Made by a program: the position numbers and the translations under genes
Part shown: positions 46,395 through 55,990 of the stretch, piece by piece
Numbering within the stretch: the first letter of the stretch is position 1
How the letters are laid out: the number at the start of each line of letters is the position of its first letter
Assembly (NCBI RefSeq): GCF_003987345.1
Contig: NZ_PIPP01000005.1
Location: forward strand, 1 to 64,000
Reading direction: 5' to 3'
Length of the DNA stretch: 64,000 nucleotides
Source of the DNA: Aliidiomarina shirensis
GTDB lineage: Bacteria > Pseudomonadota > Gammaproteobacteria > Enterobacterales > Alteromonadaceae
The notes under the pieces: model-generated
What the model was told of the DNA's origin: nothing
Seen by the model: only the letters and a program-made list of their open reading frames with translations
Databases searched by the model: none

Positions 46395-46578
46395 TTAATA
46401 GTACATTTTTGATATCTGTAGAATTTCCAGTTAAATCTGCACCTGCCTCTACAACTGCTCGACCAAGGCCATTTACAGTTCCTCGTGAACCAAATATTCC
46501 AGTAGAACCCTTAGCTAACGTAGAGAGTCCCTCTCCTACGGCGGCGCCAAGTCCTAGTGCACCCTCATATAACATCAA
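46381..46578 (-). CDS. Small Gly/Ala-rich protein, possibly a toxin-tail relic
   Basis: 65 residues (GALGLGAAVGEGLSTLAKGS, then GAGADLTG-like EAGADLTGNSTD). The Gly-rich hydrophobic helix resembles pieces of large polymorphic toxins rather than an independent protein. Overlaps both neighbours by 14 bases, so it may be translated in coupled fashion. Confidence 0.35.
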   Translation of the reverse strand: MMLYEGALGLGAAVGEGLSTLAKGSTGIFGSRGTVNGLGRAVVEAGADLTGNSTDIKNVLLNDEK

Positions 46579-46756
46579 GAATATTCATCAGCCCCACCAT
46601 GAGCAAAAGAACAAAACACACCGCCATGAATTTATTACCCTTTACAAATCGAGCAAAAATAGATTTCACAATCGCTTTCGGCAAAATGTCGCTTCGCCCT
46701 GAATATAGTATCAAACCCCAGATAGAAAACACTGTAAGTATAAGGCCGTAAATCAT
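46565..46756 (-). CDS. Small two-TM protein
   Basis: 63 residues with two hydrophobic segments (LILTVFSIWGLILY and MAVCFVLLLMVGLMNIL). Unknown family. First of three overlapping small genes on the minus strand. Confidence 0.4.
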   Translation of the reverse strand: MIYGLILTVFSIWGLILYSGRSDILPKAIVKSIFARFVKGNKFMAVCFVLLLMVGLMNILDVI

Positions 46757-46827
46757 TTATAAGCTCCTATTTTTCCTCAACCATCTTATCCATAGTCTCT
46801 GTTTGCTCTATTTTCGGTCCGACATCG

Positions 46828-46876
46828 CCGACCCCATTCAGCCCCTAATTTTTCACCTCCCTCCAGAGGCAGAGCT
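46828..46876 (+). repeat. Decayed fragment of the tRNA-Arg module
   Basis: AGCCCCTA and CCTCCAGAGGCAGAG correspond to the stretch before and inside the anticodon arm in copy B (about 45922-45965), with several changes; similarity stops before the T-arm. Confidence 0.5.
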
Positions 46877-47102
46877 AGCGGATTACCAAGTTGGACGCGT
46901 CATTATCCTCAAACTCTACATAAAGCTCTTCGATAGCTTTGATTTGCTGGCTATAGGTCTTGCCGTTTGTTGCTGAAAAAAAGCGGCTGAATGCTTTGTT
47001 AATTTCCTCAAGATACTCCTCCGTAGATTGAGTATCAGCGAAACTAGTGAAACTGGTAAGTAAAGCAGCAACAAAAAGTAGTATTTTCAATCTATCCTCC
47101 AT
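46875..47102 (-). CDS. Small exported protein
   Basis: 75 residues from ATG at 47102 (GAGGAT follows; an upstream in-frame start gives 89). Signal peptide LKILLFVAALLTSFTSFA with cleavage before DTQS; mature part is acidic and helical. No family recognised. Its end runs into the decayed tRNA repeat. Confidence 0.5.
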   Translation of the reverse strand: MEDRLKILLFVAALLTSFTSFADTQSTEEYLEEINKAFSRFFSATNGKTYSQQIKAIEELYVEFEDNDASNLVIR

Positions 47103-47196
47103 TAGTACAAAAAATCTCTGTAATTGGTAGGGTTTAGGAACCATCTTACATTATTATAATTTCCCGGTTACATATAAACATGTTCTGATCTTGGGG

Positions 47197-47454
47197 TTTA
47201 TCAATGTCTCCGAAAGAATCTTACGCAATGCTGGAAAAGGAAATACCGCTCCTCGGCTATCAATTATTAACAAATTATTTGCGCCAGGAAGTTTTCAGGT
47301 AAGCGTTCGATCGGTGAAAAGGGTGATTTAATCTTGAAATATTTCGACATAGAAAGTCAGCTTGTTTGTTCACTGCAAATCTTTTTGTCGTTGCTAAAGG
47401 TCAAAAAATTGAGCTTTTGAAACCGCTTTATGTGGCACAGTTTTGCTTGGCGGA
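47197..47454 (+). repeat. hipB-palindrome module, copy C
   Basis: Third, most diverged copy: end of the antitoxin gene (about 47197-47332), half-decayed palindrome, and the first 100 or so bases of spacer; stops before the tRNA part, at the upstream region of the amidohydrolase gene. Confidence 0.85.
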
Positions 47455-47513
47455 TCAGGGTTCAGCAGTCTAAGATAGGTGGATGTAATTTATTAACTTC
47501 ACCGGTATTTTGA

Positions 47514-48881
47514 ATGACTAGGTTTATTGGCTCTCTCTCCATTCTACTTGCAGCGTCGCTTCTGGTCGGCTGTGAAAAAGCTCCGCAGGATCTTCCTAGT
47601 GGCCCACCCCTGAACGCCAGTTTGGTGATTACGAATGTAAACGTCATCGACTGGGACGGGCGTGATGCGCGTATCTCCAACGATCAGGCGGTGGTAATTC
47701 AAAATGGTAGAATTATTGAGGTGATAGACTCTCAATTGCTACCCTCTCTTACCGCCGGCACTGAGCGAATTGATGGTAATAACAGTTATATCCTGCCTGG
47801 GTTCACGGAAATGCATGGTCATGTGCCACCAGCCACTGACTTCGGTGAACTGCCAGCCACTTACGCTGACGACATGCTCTTTTTATATATCGCCAACGGC
47901 GTGACGACCGTTCGCGGCATGCTCGGTTATCCACATCAGCTAGAGCTGAAATCAGATATCGCCGATGGCACGCGTATGGGCCCGACTCTCTATCTGGCGG
48001 GACCTAGTTTTAATGGTAATAGTATTGAGTCGGCAGAGGATGCGACCCAGCGCGTGTTAACCCAGAGCGGTGATGGCTGGGATCTGCTTAAGATCCACCC
48101 AGGTTTAACGCTTACCGAGTACCAGGCCCTGGCGCGTACGGCCCGTGAAGCGAATATCGACTTTGCTGGCCATGTTCCGTCTGAGGTCGGCCTAAAGAAT
48201 GCGCTCGCCGAGGGCCAGCGCACCATTGACCATCTTGATGGTTATCTTGAGTATGTAGATGCACTGAATCGCCCTATAAGCGATGAGGAGCTACAAACCC
48301 TAGTAGAACTCACGCTTAGCCATGAGACAGCTATAGTGCCAACACAAGCACTGTGGTCGACCTTAATTGGCGCAGAAGATCCGGCTAGGTTAGCGCAGTA
48401 TCCCGAGCTTGCCTTCGTGCCCGAATCAGTTCGTCAGAGCTGGCTCAACTACTACAACCGGCCGAGCATGGCGTACTTCAATCAGAGCCATGCTGATATT
48501 CAACAACAAAACCGCCAGCACCTGCTAAAAGCACTGCACGACGCCGATGCAACCATCATTTTCGGCACGGATGCTCCGCAGCTCTTCAGCGTACCGGGAT
48601 TCTCAATTCACCACGAGATCGAAAAGATGCAGGCCGCCGGTATGCCACTGGAGGCGATTTACTACTCAGCTACTGCCGCCGCCGGATATTATTTTGCTGA
48701 CAAAGATAACTTTGGTCACATCAAAGCAGGTCAGCGTGCTGACTTTATGCTTTTAAAGGACAACCCGCTCGAGTCTGCTGACGCACTAAAAAACCCACTG
48801 GGCGTTGTGGTTCGAGGTCAATGGTTAAGTCGAGAAGCCATCGATGAACGGTTAAGCGACATTCGCCGACGCTACAACTAG
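47514..48881 (+). CDS. Amidohydrolase-family lipoprotein
   Basis: A 455-residue metal-dependent hydrolase with a lipobox (SLLVGC) after a short signal, so it is membrane-anchored in the periplasm. Metal motifs MHGHVPP (HxH), AGHVPSE, HLDG and GTDAPQL are in the proper order, and a C-terminal composite beta-sandwich (GQRADFMLLKDNPL). Likely an imidazolonepropionase/prolidase-like amidase; substrate unknown. Upstream promoter region is copy C of the island repeat. Confidence 0.82.
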   Translation: MTRFIGSLSILLAASLLVGCEKAPQDLPSGPPLNASLVITNVNVIDWDGRDARISNDQAVVIQNGRIIEVIDSQLLPSLTAGTERIDGNNSYILPGFTEMHGHVPPATDFGELPATYADDMLFLYIANGVTTVRGMLGYPHQLELKSDIADGTRMGPTLYLAGPSFNGNSIESAEDATQRVLTQSGDGWDLLKIHPGLTLTEYQALARTAREANIDFAGHVPSEVGLKNALAEGQRTIDHLDGYLEYVDALNRPISDEELQTLVELTLSHETAIVPTQALWSTLIGAEDPARLAQYPELAFVPESVRQSWLNYYNRPSMAYFNQSHADIQQQNRQHLLKALHDADATIIFGTDAPQLFSVPGFSIHHEIEKMQAAGMPLEAIYYSATAAAGYYFADKDNFGHIKAGQRADFMLLKDNPLESADALKNPLGVVVRGQWLSREAIDERLSDIRRRYN

Positions 48882-48955
48882 CCAGTCTCTAAGATAGATT
48901 CACCTTAAAAAGGTAGCTAAAGTATAGGGTAAATAGCAGAGTGGCCAAGATTCCC

Positions 48956-49711
48956 ATGCAAAATTGTAAAAACTGCAACACACAGGTAGCCGATACGGCT
49001 CGCTATTGCCATCAATGTGGGCAAGCAACTGAACTCAAGAGCTTTGGTATTTGGAATGCTACCCATAGCTTCTTTGATCAGTATATTGCACTTGAAGGCA
49101 CTGCGTGGCGAACGCTACGAAAGCTTGTTACGGAGCCTGGGGAACTTTCCATAACCTATATGGAGGGGCAAAGAGCTTCTTTTGTAGGCCCTATTCGGTT
49201 GTTCTTTTCAACTAGCTTTGTTTTTATCTTGCTCATGTCTTTGATGCTAGAAAATAGCTTAGCTCTGAAAACTTACTACAGTGATTTACTCTTTTCAGGC
49301 CAAGAAACGGTGGTTTTTGAATTACTACAATCAGCCTTTGTTATTCTTGTTACTTTAACACTAAGCTATGCAGCTCTTGTTTGGCTCGTAAAGAAGATAC
49401 ATCACATCAATTTTGGCAATGCTTTACTGATAAGCCTACACTTTCACAGCTTTAGCATGCTTCTTATTCTTCTTGCTAGCTTATTATTCTGGTTTACGTC
49501 AGGTGCAGGGCAAGCCGCCGCGGAATGGTTCGTAGTTGCGGCGTTAACTGTGTACATGGCCATAATGCTTTGGCGCGTGATTCAATATTCAAGCAAACAG
49601 CATTCAGTTGTAAAAATAGTTTTAGTTTTGGGCATCATGGCGCTTTATTTGTTTTTCTATGTTGGCTTTATGCGTGGCTTCGTTGAAGGATTCTTCTCTA
49701 GAGGAATTTAG
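48956..49711 (+). CDS. DUF3667-type zinc-ribbon membrane protein
   Basis: 251 residues. N-terminal zinc ribbon with two CxxC pairs (CKNCNT, CHQCGQ), then a region THSFFDQY and four to five membrane segments. Unknown function. ATG at 48956 chosen; a GTG at 48941 adds five residues. Confidence 0.7.
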   Translation: MQNCKNCNTQVADTARYCHQCGQATELKSFGIWNATHSFFDQYIALEGTAWRTLRKLVTEPGELSITYMEGQRASFVGPIRLFFSTSFVFILLMSLMLENSLALKTYYSDLLFSGQETVVFELLQSAFVILVTLTLSYAALVWLVKKIHHINFGNALLISLHFHSFSMLLILLASLLFWFTSGAGQAAAEWFVVAALTVYMAIMLWRVIQYSSKQHSVVKIVLVLGIMALYLFFYVGFMRGFVEGFFSRGI

Positions 49712-49728
49712 TTTAAATTCCTCTAGAG
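49696..49728. terminator. Perfect 15-bp hairpin at gene end
   Basis: CTCTAGAGGAATTTA and its exact complement with a 3-base loop span the stop codon of the preceding gene. A+T-rich at the tip and without a T run, so either a weak terminator or an mRNA-stabilising stem. Confidence 0.6.
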
Positions 49729-50004
49729 TTCGATTTCATCACTTATCAATATCGCCCATAATCCGCCACTCCATGGGGTTAGGAAACTTACTTAGCGATA
49801 CCGATTTACCCGTCCGAACATTGCTTTAAGTTTTTAAGGCGCTATGATGCTTGTGTTGCTTCACGAGGTCATCATGTTTCGATACAAGTATAAACACTGC
49901 TTTTTGAGTATGTCTCTCACCCGCCCTGTCTAAAGCCGAGTAACCCTTACTCGGCGCTAAATCCTGTTCGCTCACTTTATGTTAGTTCGGTTGGAGATAT
50001 TACC
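49729..50004. other. Intergenic region
   Basis: No gene. A short hairpin (GCCGAGTAA/TTACTCGGC) at about 49933-49953 is the only structure noticed. Confidence 0.45.
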
Positions 50005-50400
50005 GTGCTTGCTCAGTTGTTCAGGTATTGCAAAACCTCAATTTGCTCCGAAAACCCTATATTGCAAGAGAGTAGTCGTGAGTTGCTATTGGACGATGTC
50101 CAACTTGCCTCATTGCTTAACCGCTTTAAACTAGCTTCAACGCACCAAGCCACGTTAGAGAAACGCGTGCGTATTGGAAGTTACGTTACGTTGATTTCCT
50201 CTGATTTTACCGAGAGCTTAGAAATACAAATGGTTGAACCCAGTGATAGCTATCCCTCTCGCAATAGAATTTCCTACTTCTCCCCACTTGGAGCCGCGAT
50301 AATTGGTTTACAAATAGGTTCCGAAATAAATGTAGCGAATGCTGGCCGCAAAGGGAGATGGATTATCAATGATATAAGGCAGAGTTCTGGCGATTTTTAA
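50005..50400 (+). CDS. Rnk/GreA C-terminal-domain protein
   Basis: 131 residues. The C-terminal 70 residues match the GreA/GreB C-terminal FKBP-like domain (ISYFSPLGAAIIGLQIGSEI) as in Rnk, which binds RNA polymerase. The N-terminus is helical. GTG start with TTGGAGATATTACC. Confidence 0.75.
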   Translation: MLAQLFRYCKTSICSENPILQESSRELLLDDVQLASLLNRFKLASTHQATLEKRVRIGSYVTLISSDFTESLEIQMVEPSDSYPSRNRISYFSPLGAAIIGLQIGSEINVANAGRKGRWIINDIRQSSGDF

Positions 50401-50505
50401 TTCCATAGTTCTTTTGAGGAGGGTAGCGCCATGGAGTAACCAAGGTGTTGGATTACGAACTGCAGAATGATGCAGTAAGCATTTAACATTTTCAAAGGTG
50501 AATTC

Positions 50506-50598
50506 ATGAGTAAAGAAAAGGCGAAAAAGCCAGCAGAAAAATCATTAAAAGAAAAACGTCGCGACAAAAAGAAAAAGAAACAAACCAATAGCGACTAA
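50506..50598 (+). CDS. Very small basic protein
   Basis: 30 residues, almost entirely Lys, Glu, Arg and Ala (starts MSKEKAKKPAEKS, ends KKKKQTNSD), with AAAGGTGA before the ATG and a terminator right after the stop. Similar short Lys-rich proteins are annotated in related marine bacteria; function unknown, possibly nucleic-acid or ribosome associated. Confidence 0.65.
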   Translation: MSKEKAKKPAEKSLKEKRRDKKKKKQTNSD

Positions 50599-50603
50599 CC
50601 CGC

Positions 50604-50630
50604 AGGGCTCCTCTTTGGAGCCCTTATTCT
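50604..50630 (+). terminator. Terminator after the small basic gene
   Basis: GGGCTCC-TCTT-TGGAGCCC stem followed by TTATTCTT. Confidence 0.8.
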
Positions 50631-50668
50631 TCATCAACTACATAGTCATAAAGTTACTGTATCACTCC

Positions 50669-51846
50669 AAAACCCATCTATTCCTTTATTTCAAAATGAT
50701 TTAGTATTGCGGTATATGTTTAAAAAGAGAACAGTTTATGATTTCTGTCGCCCGGTTTCTGATTGCGACATGTCTTGTTTTTGCGTTTGTAATTCCTTCT
50801 GCGTGGGCTCAGCATCATTCATTCGAACGATTTGCCGACGAACTGGGTGGCCGCCAATCTTCCGTTTATGACATCTTTCGCGATTCTCGTGGTTTTTTGT
50901 GGTTCGCGGGTGATACCGATGGGCTGCTTCGCTACGATGGCTATCAATTAACGCGTTGGGCGGGTAGTGAAAACAATGATCTCGGCCGGGTGAGTTACTC
51001 AGCGGTTATGATGACGCAGAACGATGAACTTTGGGCTGCCGCATGGGGATCGGGGTTGCTGTTTTGGCAGCATGAAGAAAACCAATTTCAAGTATTTAAC
51101 ACTGACAACAGCGCCCTTCCCGACAATCGTGTTCAAACTATCTTTGAAGATAGCCAAGGGCGCATATGGGCAGGCACCCTCAATGGCTTAGTTATGGTGG
51201 ACGATCACCAACTAAGTGCTCTGAACGCCAGTAACCCACTTCATCAGGAACGGATTTGGGGTATTGCAGAGCTTGATGAACATCTCTGGTTTGCAACCAC
51301 TTCTGGGCTTTATCGCACCAATGAGGACGGTACGGAGTGGCAGCAGTTCCTGCCTTTTCCTGAGCGATATGGCAACAATCGTATAAACGAAATCCGAACC
51401 GTGCGGGTGGTGGATAATCGGATTTGGGTAGGTATCGATAGCGGCGTGTTTGAGTTTGAGCCGCACGCGAAGCAATTTACGCAGGTGCAGTTTCCAAGTA
51501 ACCACGCGAGTGAAACGAAGCCTCGGGTTAATACACTTTATCCGCAAGGCAATAACAAAATTTGGGCAGGCGCTGAGAACGGATTATATTTGGTTGATGC
51601 GAATAGCCTCGAATACCTCGCCGCGCCGGACGGGAGCTTTGTTCGGGCTACCGATGTTGATATACGGCGGGTAGCAACTGATACAAGCGGCACACTTTGG
51701 CTGGGTGCTCGTGACCAAGGCATTTTGCGTAGCAATCCCCTAACAAGCGATTTCCAGTTAACAGCGGAACACGCTCCTGAACCCATCCGATCACTGTTAC
51801 AACGAACAATTAGTGCTGTGCATGTGGAGCCAAACAATGATGTATG
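50669..51846 (+). repeat. Direct repeat, right copy (partner 11203-12380)
   Basis: Same strand and offset of 39466 bases to the left copy. Includes about 69 bases of upstream promoter sequence and the first 1.1 kb of the sensor gene. Confidence 0.95.
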
Positions 51847-53773
51847 GTTCGGTATTCCCAATGGTGTGGCTCGTCGACAAGCTACCGATCAAACGTGGCA
51901 ACATTGGCTATTTCCTGCGGACGATGTATCACGACGCGTGGAAGCTATAGAAACCGACGATACTGGCCGCACTTGGGTTGCCACTAACGCTTCACTTTAT
52001 TTTATTGACGAAGACACCAACTCACTGACAGAAGCAACCGAGATACTGCAAGCATTAGGTATTCAATCCACTGCTGTAACGAAGATTTTTCAGGATTCGT
52101 CGCGTCGTTTATGGTTTGGCTTCTGGGGACGAGGACTTGCCTACTTCGATATCGGCGCTAGTGAAGAAAGGTTGCAAGTAGGTTGGCACTTTACCGCGTT
52201 AAATGATTTGCGCGGAGATCTTGTATATGACCTTGTAGAACAAGAAGGAAAAGGGCTTTGGTTAGTTACCCGATTTTCCGGGCTTTGGTACAAAGCCGAT
52301 GAGCGTGAAACTTGGATTCCTTTTCAACAAATAGCAGAGGAAGAAAACTGGCAAGGGCGGTTACCAAGCGACGGTATGCTGTGTTTATTCCTGCACAAAA
52401 ATAACGAACTCTGGGTTTGCTCTGAGAATGGCTTACTGAAGCTTGATCTCGATGCGAAGAAAATAAAGCATTACTCGCGATCCGATGGGTTGCCTTCCGA
52501 TCGTGTACTTGGGTTAACGCGGGCACCTGGAGTTGGTGGTGAAAACGCTGAACGGCTTTGGATGACGACAAGCCGAGGAATTTCACTTTACGAACGCGAT
52601 CGTGAACAGTTTCTAAATTTTGGTGCCAACGACGGGCTAACTGCATCGGAGTTTTTACGGGCAGCCGTTGATGCTACCTCTTCAGGACGTGTATACGCAG
52701 GCACGGTAAGAGGCGCTTTAGAATTCGAGCCTGACAATCTAAATGTGAGCCGTGCTCGGCCGAATGTTGGTTTAAGCCGCCTGTGGGTTGATGATGAAGA
52801 TATTACGGGGCGCCTGCATTTCATTCAGCCATCGCTTCATTTAGCACGCGATCACCGTAGTGTTGTAATTCAGTACAGTGTGCTCGATTTTAAAGGTGCA
52901 TCAGCGAACGCTGGCCGCTATCGCTTACTCGGATTAAACGACGAATGGAGCGAATGGTCCGAGTTACGGCAGCTTACGTTCACTACGTTACCTCCCGGTG
53001 AGTATGTTCTAGAAATAGAAGGGCGCAACAGTTTAGGTATCGTGGGTGATGAGCCGTTACAACTCAACATCGTCGTTGATCGGCCTTGGTGGGCGAGCCC
53101 TTGGGTTTGGGTTTTTGGTGGTATCCTGATTGTTGTGCTGCTAGCCCTCATTGCGCAACTACGATTTGCTGCCCTTGCTCGCTTGAATCGCCGCCTTGAT
53201 AACCAAGTAAAAGAGCGCACTCAAGAACTTGAAACACTTGCTCAAAAGCTTCGCGAGCAATCGCAAACGGATTATCTAACGAAACTTCCGAATCGAAGAG
53301 GCTTTACTGCGAAGTTTGAAACCGTAATTTCTCATGCGAAGCGCCACAATAAGCCGCTTACGCTCGTAATGTTCGATGTCGATCATTTCAAGAGCTTTAA
53401 CGACCAACATGGTCATGAGGCCGGCGATCAAGTGCTGTTTGCAGTGAGTAAATTAGCAAAAGAGAGCTTGCGCGAACAAGATATTGTTGGCCGCTGGGGC
53501 GGTGAGGAGTTCGCCATTCTGTTACCCGATACACCGTTAACGGGCGCGCTTAAGGTATGCGAATCGCTTCGTTCTGCGCTAGAAGCTATGGTTGTGCAGT
53601 ACAAAGGTGAAAACCTGAATGTTACCGCCACCTTTGGCGTTTACGAAGGAAAAGCAGCAGATGGCTCTATTGATAAATGGATGCAATTCGCCGATTCAGC
53701 TCTCTACCAAGGCAAAGAACTCGGCCGCAATCGGATAACCGCTTACGATCCTGAATACAAAGTAAAACCCTAA
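50738..53773 (+). CDS. Periplasmic two-component propeller sensor with GGDEF output
   Basis: A 1011-residue membrane diguanylate cyclase. Signal peptide (cleavage near SAWAQ), about 14 Reg_prop beta-propeller repeats, a Y_Y_Y domain (about 660-750), one TM (WVFGGILIVVLLALIAQLRF), a coiled coil (RLDNQVKERTQELETLAQKL), and a GGDEF domain with FDVDHFKSFND, active site GGEEF and the inhibitory-site RxxD (REQD) five residues before it. Should synthesise c-di-GMP in response to a periplasmic ligand. Its 5' third is duplicated at 11203. Confidence 0.93.
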   Translation: MISVARFLIATCLVFAFVIPSAWAQHHSFERFADELGGRQSSVYDIFRDSRGFLWFAGDTDGLLRYDGYQLTRWAGSENNDLGRVSYSAVMMTQNDELWAAAWGSGLLFWQHEENQFQVFNTDNSALPDNRVQTIFEDSQGRIWAGTLNGLVMVDDHQLSALNASNPLHQERIWGIAELDEHLWFATTSGLYRTNEDGTEWQQFLPFPERYGNNRINEIRTVRVVDNRIWVGIDSGVFEFEPHAKQFTQVQFPSNHASETKPRVNTLYPQGNNKIWAGAENGLYLVDANSLEYLAAPDGSFVRATDVDIRRVATDTSGTLWLGARDQGILRSNPLTSDFQLTAEHAPEPIRSLLQRTISAVHVEPNNDVWFGIPNGVARRQATDQTWQHWLFPADDVSRRVEAIETDDTGRTWVATNASLYFIDEDTNSLTEATEILQALGIQSTAVTKIFQDSSRRLWFGFWGRGLAYFDIGASEERLQVGWHFTALNDLRGDLVYDLVEQEGKGLWLVTRFSGLWYKADERETWIPFQQIAEEENWQGRLPSDGMLCLFLHKNNELWVCSENGLLKLDLDAKKIKHYSRSDGLPSDRVLGLTRAPGVGGENAERLWMTTSRGISLYERDREQFLNFGANDGLTASEFLRAAVDATSSGRVYAGTVRGALEFEPDNLNVSRARPNVGLSRLWVDDEDITGRLHFIQPSLHLARDHRSVVIQYSVLDFKGASANAGRYRLLGLNDEWSEWSELRQLTFTTLPPGEYVLEIEGRNSLGIVGDEPLQLNIVVDRPWWASPWVWVFGGILIVVLLALIAQLRFAALARLNRRLDNQVKERTQELETLAQKLREQSQTDYLTKLPNRRGFTAKFETVISHAKRHNKPLTLVMFDVDHFKSFNDQHGHEAGDQVLFAVSKLAKESLREQDIVGRWGGEEFAILLPDTPLTGALKVCESLRSALEAMVVQYKGENLNVTATFGVYEGKAADGSIDKWMQFADSALYQGKELGRNRITAYDPEYKVKP

Positions 53774-54034
53774 TCGATAATCAAATTCACGAACGTGCGG
53801 CTTTGCAAGCTTCTTATTGTGAACCGCACTTTTTACATCTATTGCAGAAACTTTCCGTTTACTTACATCGAATAGCAAGCAAAAGCAGCCATACACTACT
53901 AGAGTTGTAGAATGTGCCCGCTTGTTGCATGACTTGTTGCCTGAGCAACTCGCGGTTTGGTTTTTTGCAGAGCGAAAATCCGTGCCTCTTCCACGACTAT
54001 CCCCGTCGGGTCGCAGACGCGCTCCGGAGGAGCT

Positions 54035-55246
54035 ATGGATCTGAAAAGTGGATACCCGTTTTGGGCAGTTAAAAATGGTCTGATGTCGACCTTCCCTGCC
54101 GTGAAGTCTGATATAAGATGTGATGTTATCGTGATCGGTGGCGGAATAACTGGCGCCTTAATTGCCGACGAATTGGTTTCGAACGGCTTTGCCACTGCGG
54201 TGATAGAGCACCGCGACATCGGTTGGGGCAGCACATCGGCTAGCACTGCTTTATTGCAGTATGAAATTGACACGCACTTACTCGACCTTGTGAAGTGGTA
54301 TGGGGAAGAAAACGGGGCGATGGCCTACCACGGCTGCGCTGATGCTATTGATTCACTTGCTGAACTCGCATCCGAAGTGGGTGATGTTGATTTTGCTCGC
54401 CAGCAGAGCCTCTATTTCGCTAGCCAACCGGAAGACAAGAACATACTTCATGATGAGTTCACATTACGGCGTAAGCATGGGTTTAAAGCTGACTGGCTCG
54501 CGGCAGATGCAGTGAAGGAACGCTACGGCCTGCTATCATCGGGGGCTATTCTAACCCACCACGCAGCTCGCATTGACCCCTACCGCATGACCTACCATTT
54601 ATTGGAACGATTAGTAGCCCGCGGTGGGCAAGTATTTGATCGCACCACCATTGAAGCAATAACCCCACACGATAACGGTGTTACGTTACGTACCGCGGAG
54701 GGGGCCAAACTTAGCTGCCAATATGTTGTGATGGCGGCGGGCTACGCCTCGCAAAATTGGTTACCGCAAAAAGTGGCGAAAAACCTGAGTACTTATGCGT
54801 TTATAACCGACCCCATGGATGCTGATGCTTTAGGCGAACTAACCTCTACTATGATGTGGGAATCCGCTCGCCCATATTTATATTTCCGTTGCACAGGTGA
54901 AGGACGTTTATTGGTGGGTGGTGAAGACGACGAGGTTGATATTCCCGCACGGCGCGATGCTCGAGTGCAGGAAAAATGCCATAAACTAATCAGCAGTATC
55001 TCTGAAATATTCCCCAACTTCGAACTGAAGCCGGCTTTTTGTTGGGCCGGTACCTTTGCTGAAACAGACGATGGTTTGCCGTTTTTCGGTCCGCACGAGC
55101 AGTATGGTCCAAGAGTATTGTTCGCTATGGCGTATGGAGGCAATGGCATTACTTACAGCATGATAGGCGCGAAATTAATTCGCGATCAAATCGAAGGAAA
55201 CACGCACAAGCTAGCAAAGCTATTTTCGTTCAACCGGATAAAATAA
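54035..55246 (+). CDS. FAD-dependent oxidoreductase (DAO family)
   Basis: 403 residues with an N-terminal dinucleotide fold (CDVIVIGGGITGALIADEL, then VIEHRDIGWGSTSAST) and C-terminal FAD contact (AMAYGGNGITYSMIGA). Family of D-amino-acid oxidase/glycine oxidase-like enzymes; substrate unknown. Start at 54035 chosen for GGAGGAGCT immediately upstream; a 26-residue longer frame lacks a site. Confidence 0.85.
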   Translation: MDLKSGYPFWAVKNGLMSTFPAVKSDIRCDVIVIGGGITGALIADELVSNGFATAVIEHRDIGWGSTSASTALLQYEIDTHLLDLVKWYGEENGAMAYHGCADAIDSLAELASEVGDVDFARQQSLYFASQPEDKNILHDEFTLRRKHGFKADWLAADAVKERYGLLSSGAILTHHAARIDPYRMTYHLLERLVARGGQVFDRTTIEAITPHDNGVTLRTAEGAKLSCQYVVMAAGYASQNWLPQKVAKNLSTYAFITDPMDADALGELTSTMMWESARPYLYFRCTGEGRLLVGGEDDEVDIPARRDARVQEKCHKLISSISEIFPNFELKPAFCWAGTFAETDDGLPFFGPHEQYGPRVLFAMAYGGNGITYSMIGAKLIRDQIEGNTHKLAKLFSFNRIK

Positions 55247-55286
55247 AGCTATCTCGCGGCCACACACCGCGAGATAGCTTTAGTGC

Positions 55287-55955
55287 TTACTCTGAGCTGG
55301 TTTGTAACGCAATCTTTGCTTGATTATCCAGATCATCAGCGCGCTTAATTCCTGGCCGGGCATCTATTCGCTCAACATAGGCTTTAAATGAAGGGCGTTC
55401 TTCTAATGTTTTGAACTGCATACCCCAACTAATATGGCTACCAACGTAAACATCCGCCGCCGTAAACTGTTCACCACAGATATACGGACCGTTAGAAATT
55501 GCCAGCTCTAGGGCTTCCAAAACATCTTTATGGGTTCCAGAGCCAACCATCTGTTGGTTTTCGTTAAGATCCCAACCGCATGCTTTTGCGCTAGTAGCCA
55601 TCTCCACTGGGCCGGCGGCAAAGAACAACCAACGATAGTAGGTTCCACGCTCTGGGCTATCTAGCGATGGCGCTAAGTGTTTCTCAGGAAACCGATCAGC
55701 AAGATAAGCGCAAATAGCCGCTGCTTCAGTAACCACAAGATCGCCATGCTTTAGCGCAGGTACCTTTCCGAGTGGATTAATTTTTAAATATTCCGATGTT
55801 TTCATATCACCGTTATAACTAAGTACCTTTGTGGTATAGGGCACACCGAGTTCTTCCAACATGCGGCGAACAATACATCCGCGAGATTCCGGGTTAGTGT
55901 AAAAAACAATTTCTTTCGTGCCTTCTTGTGCATTTTTCTGCATATCTTTCTGCAT
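55287..55955 (-). CDS. Glutathione S-transferase family protein
   Basis: 222 residues. Thioredoxin-fold N-domain (IVFYTNPESRGCIVRRMLEELG, INPLGKVPALKHGDLVVTEAAAI, seen in part as GKVPAL and TEAAAI) and all-helical C-domain (FTAADVYVGSHISWG). The SRG segment gives the likely catalytic Ser. Probably detoxification. Divergent from the WYL regulator at 56082. GGAGCTCGGCT precedes the ATG. Confidence 0.88.
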   Translation of the reverse strand: MQKDMQKNAQEGTKEIVFYTNPESRGCIVRRMLEELGVPYTTKVLSYNGDMKTSEYLKINPLGKVPALKHGDLVVTEAAAICAYLADRFPEKHLAPSLDSPERGTYYRWLFFAAGPVEMATSAKACGWDLNENQQMVGSGTHKDVLEALELAISNGPYICGEQFTAADVYVGSHISWGMQFKTLEERPSFKAYVERIDARPGIKRADDLDNQAKIALQTSSE

Positions 55956-55990
55956 AGCCGAGCTCCTTTTTTGTATGGGTTTTATTTCTA

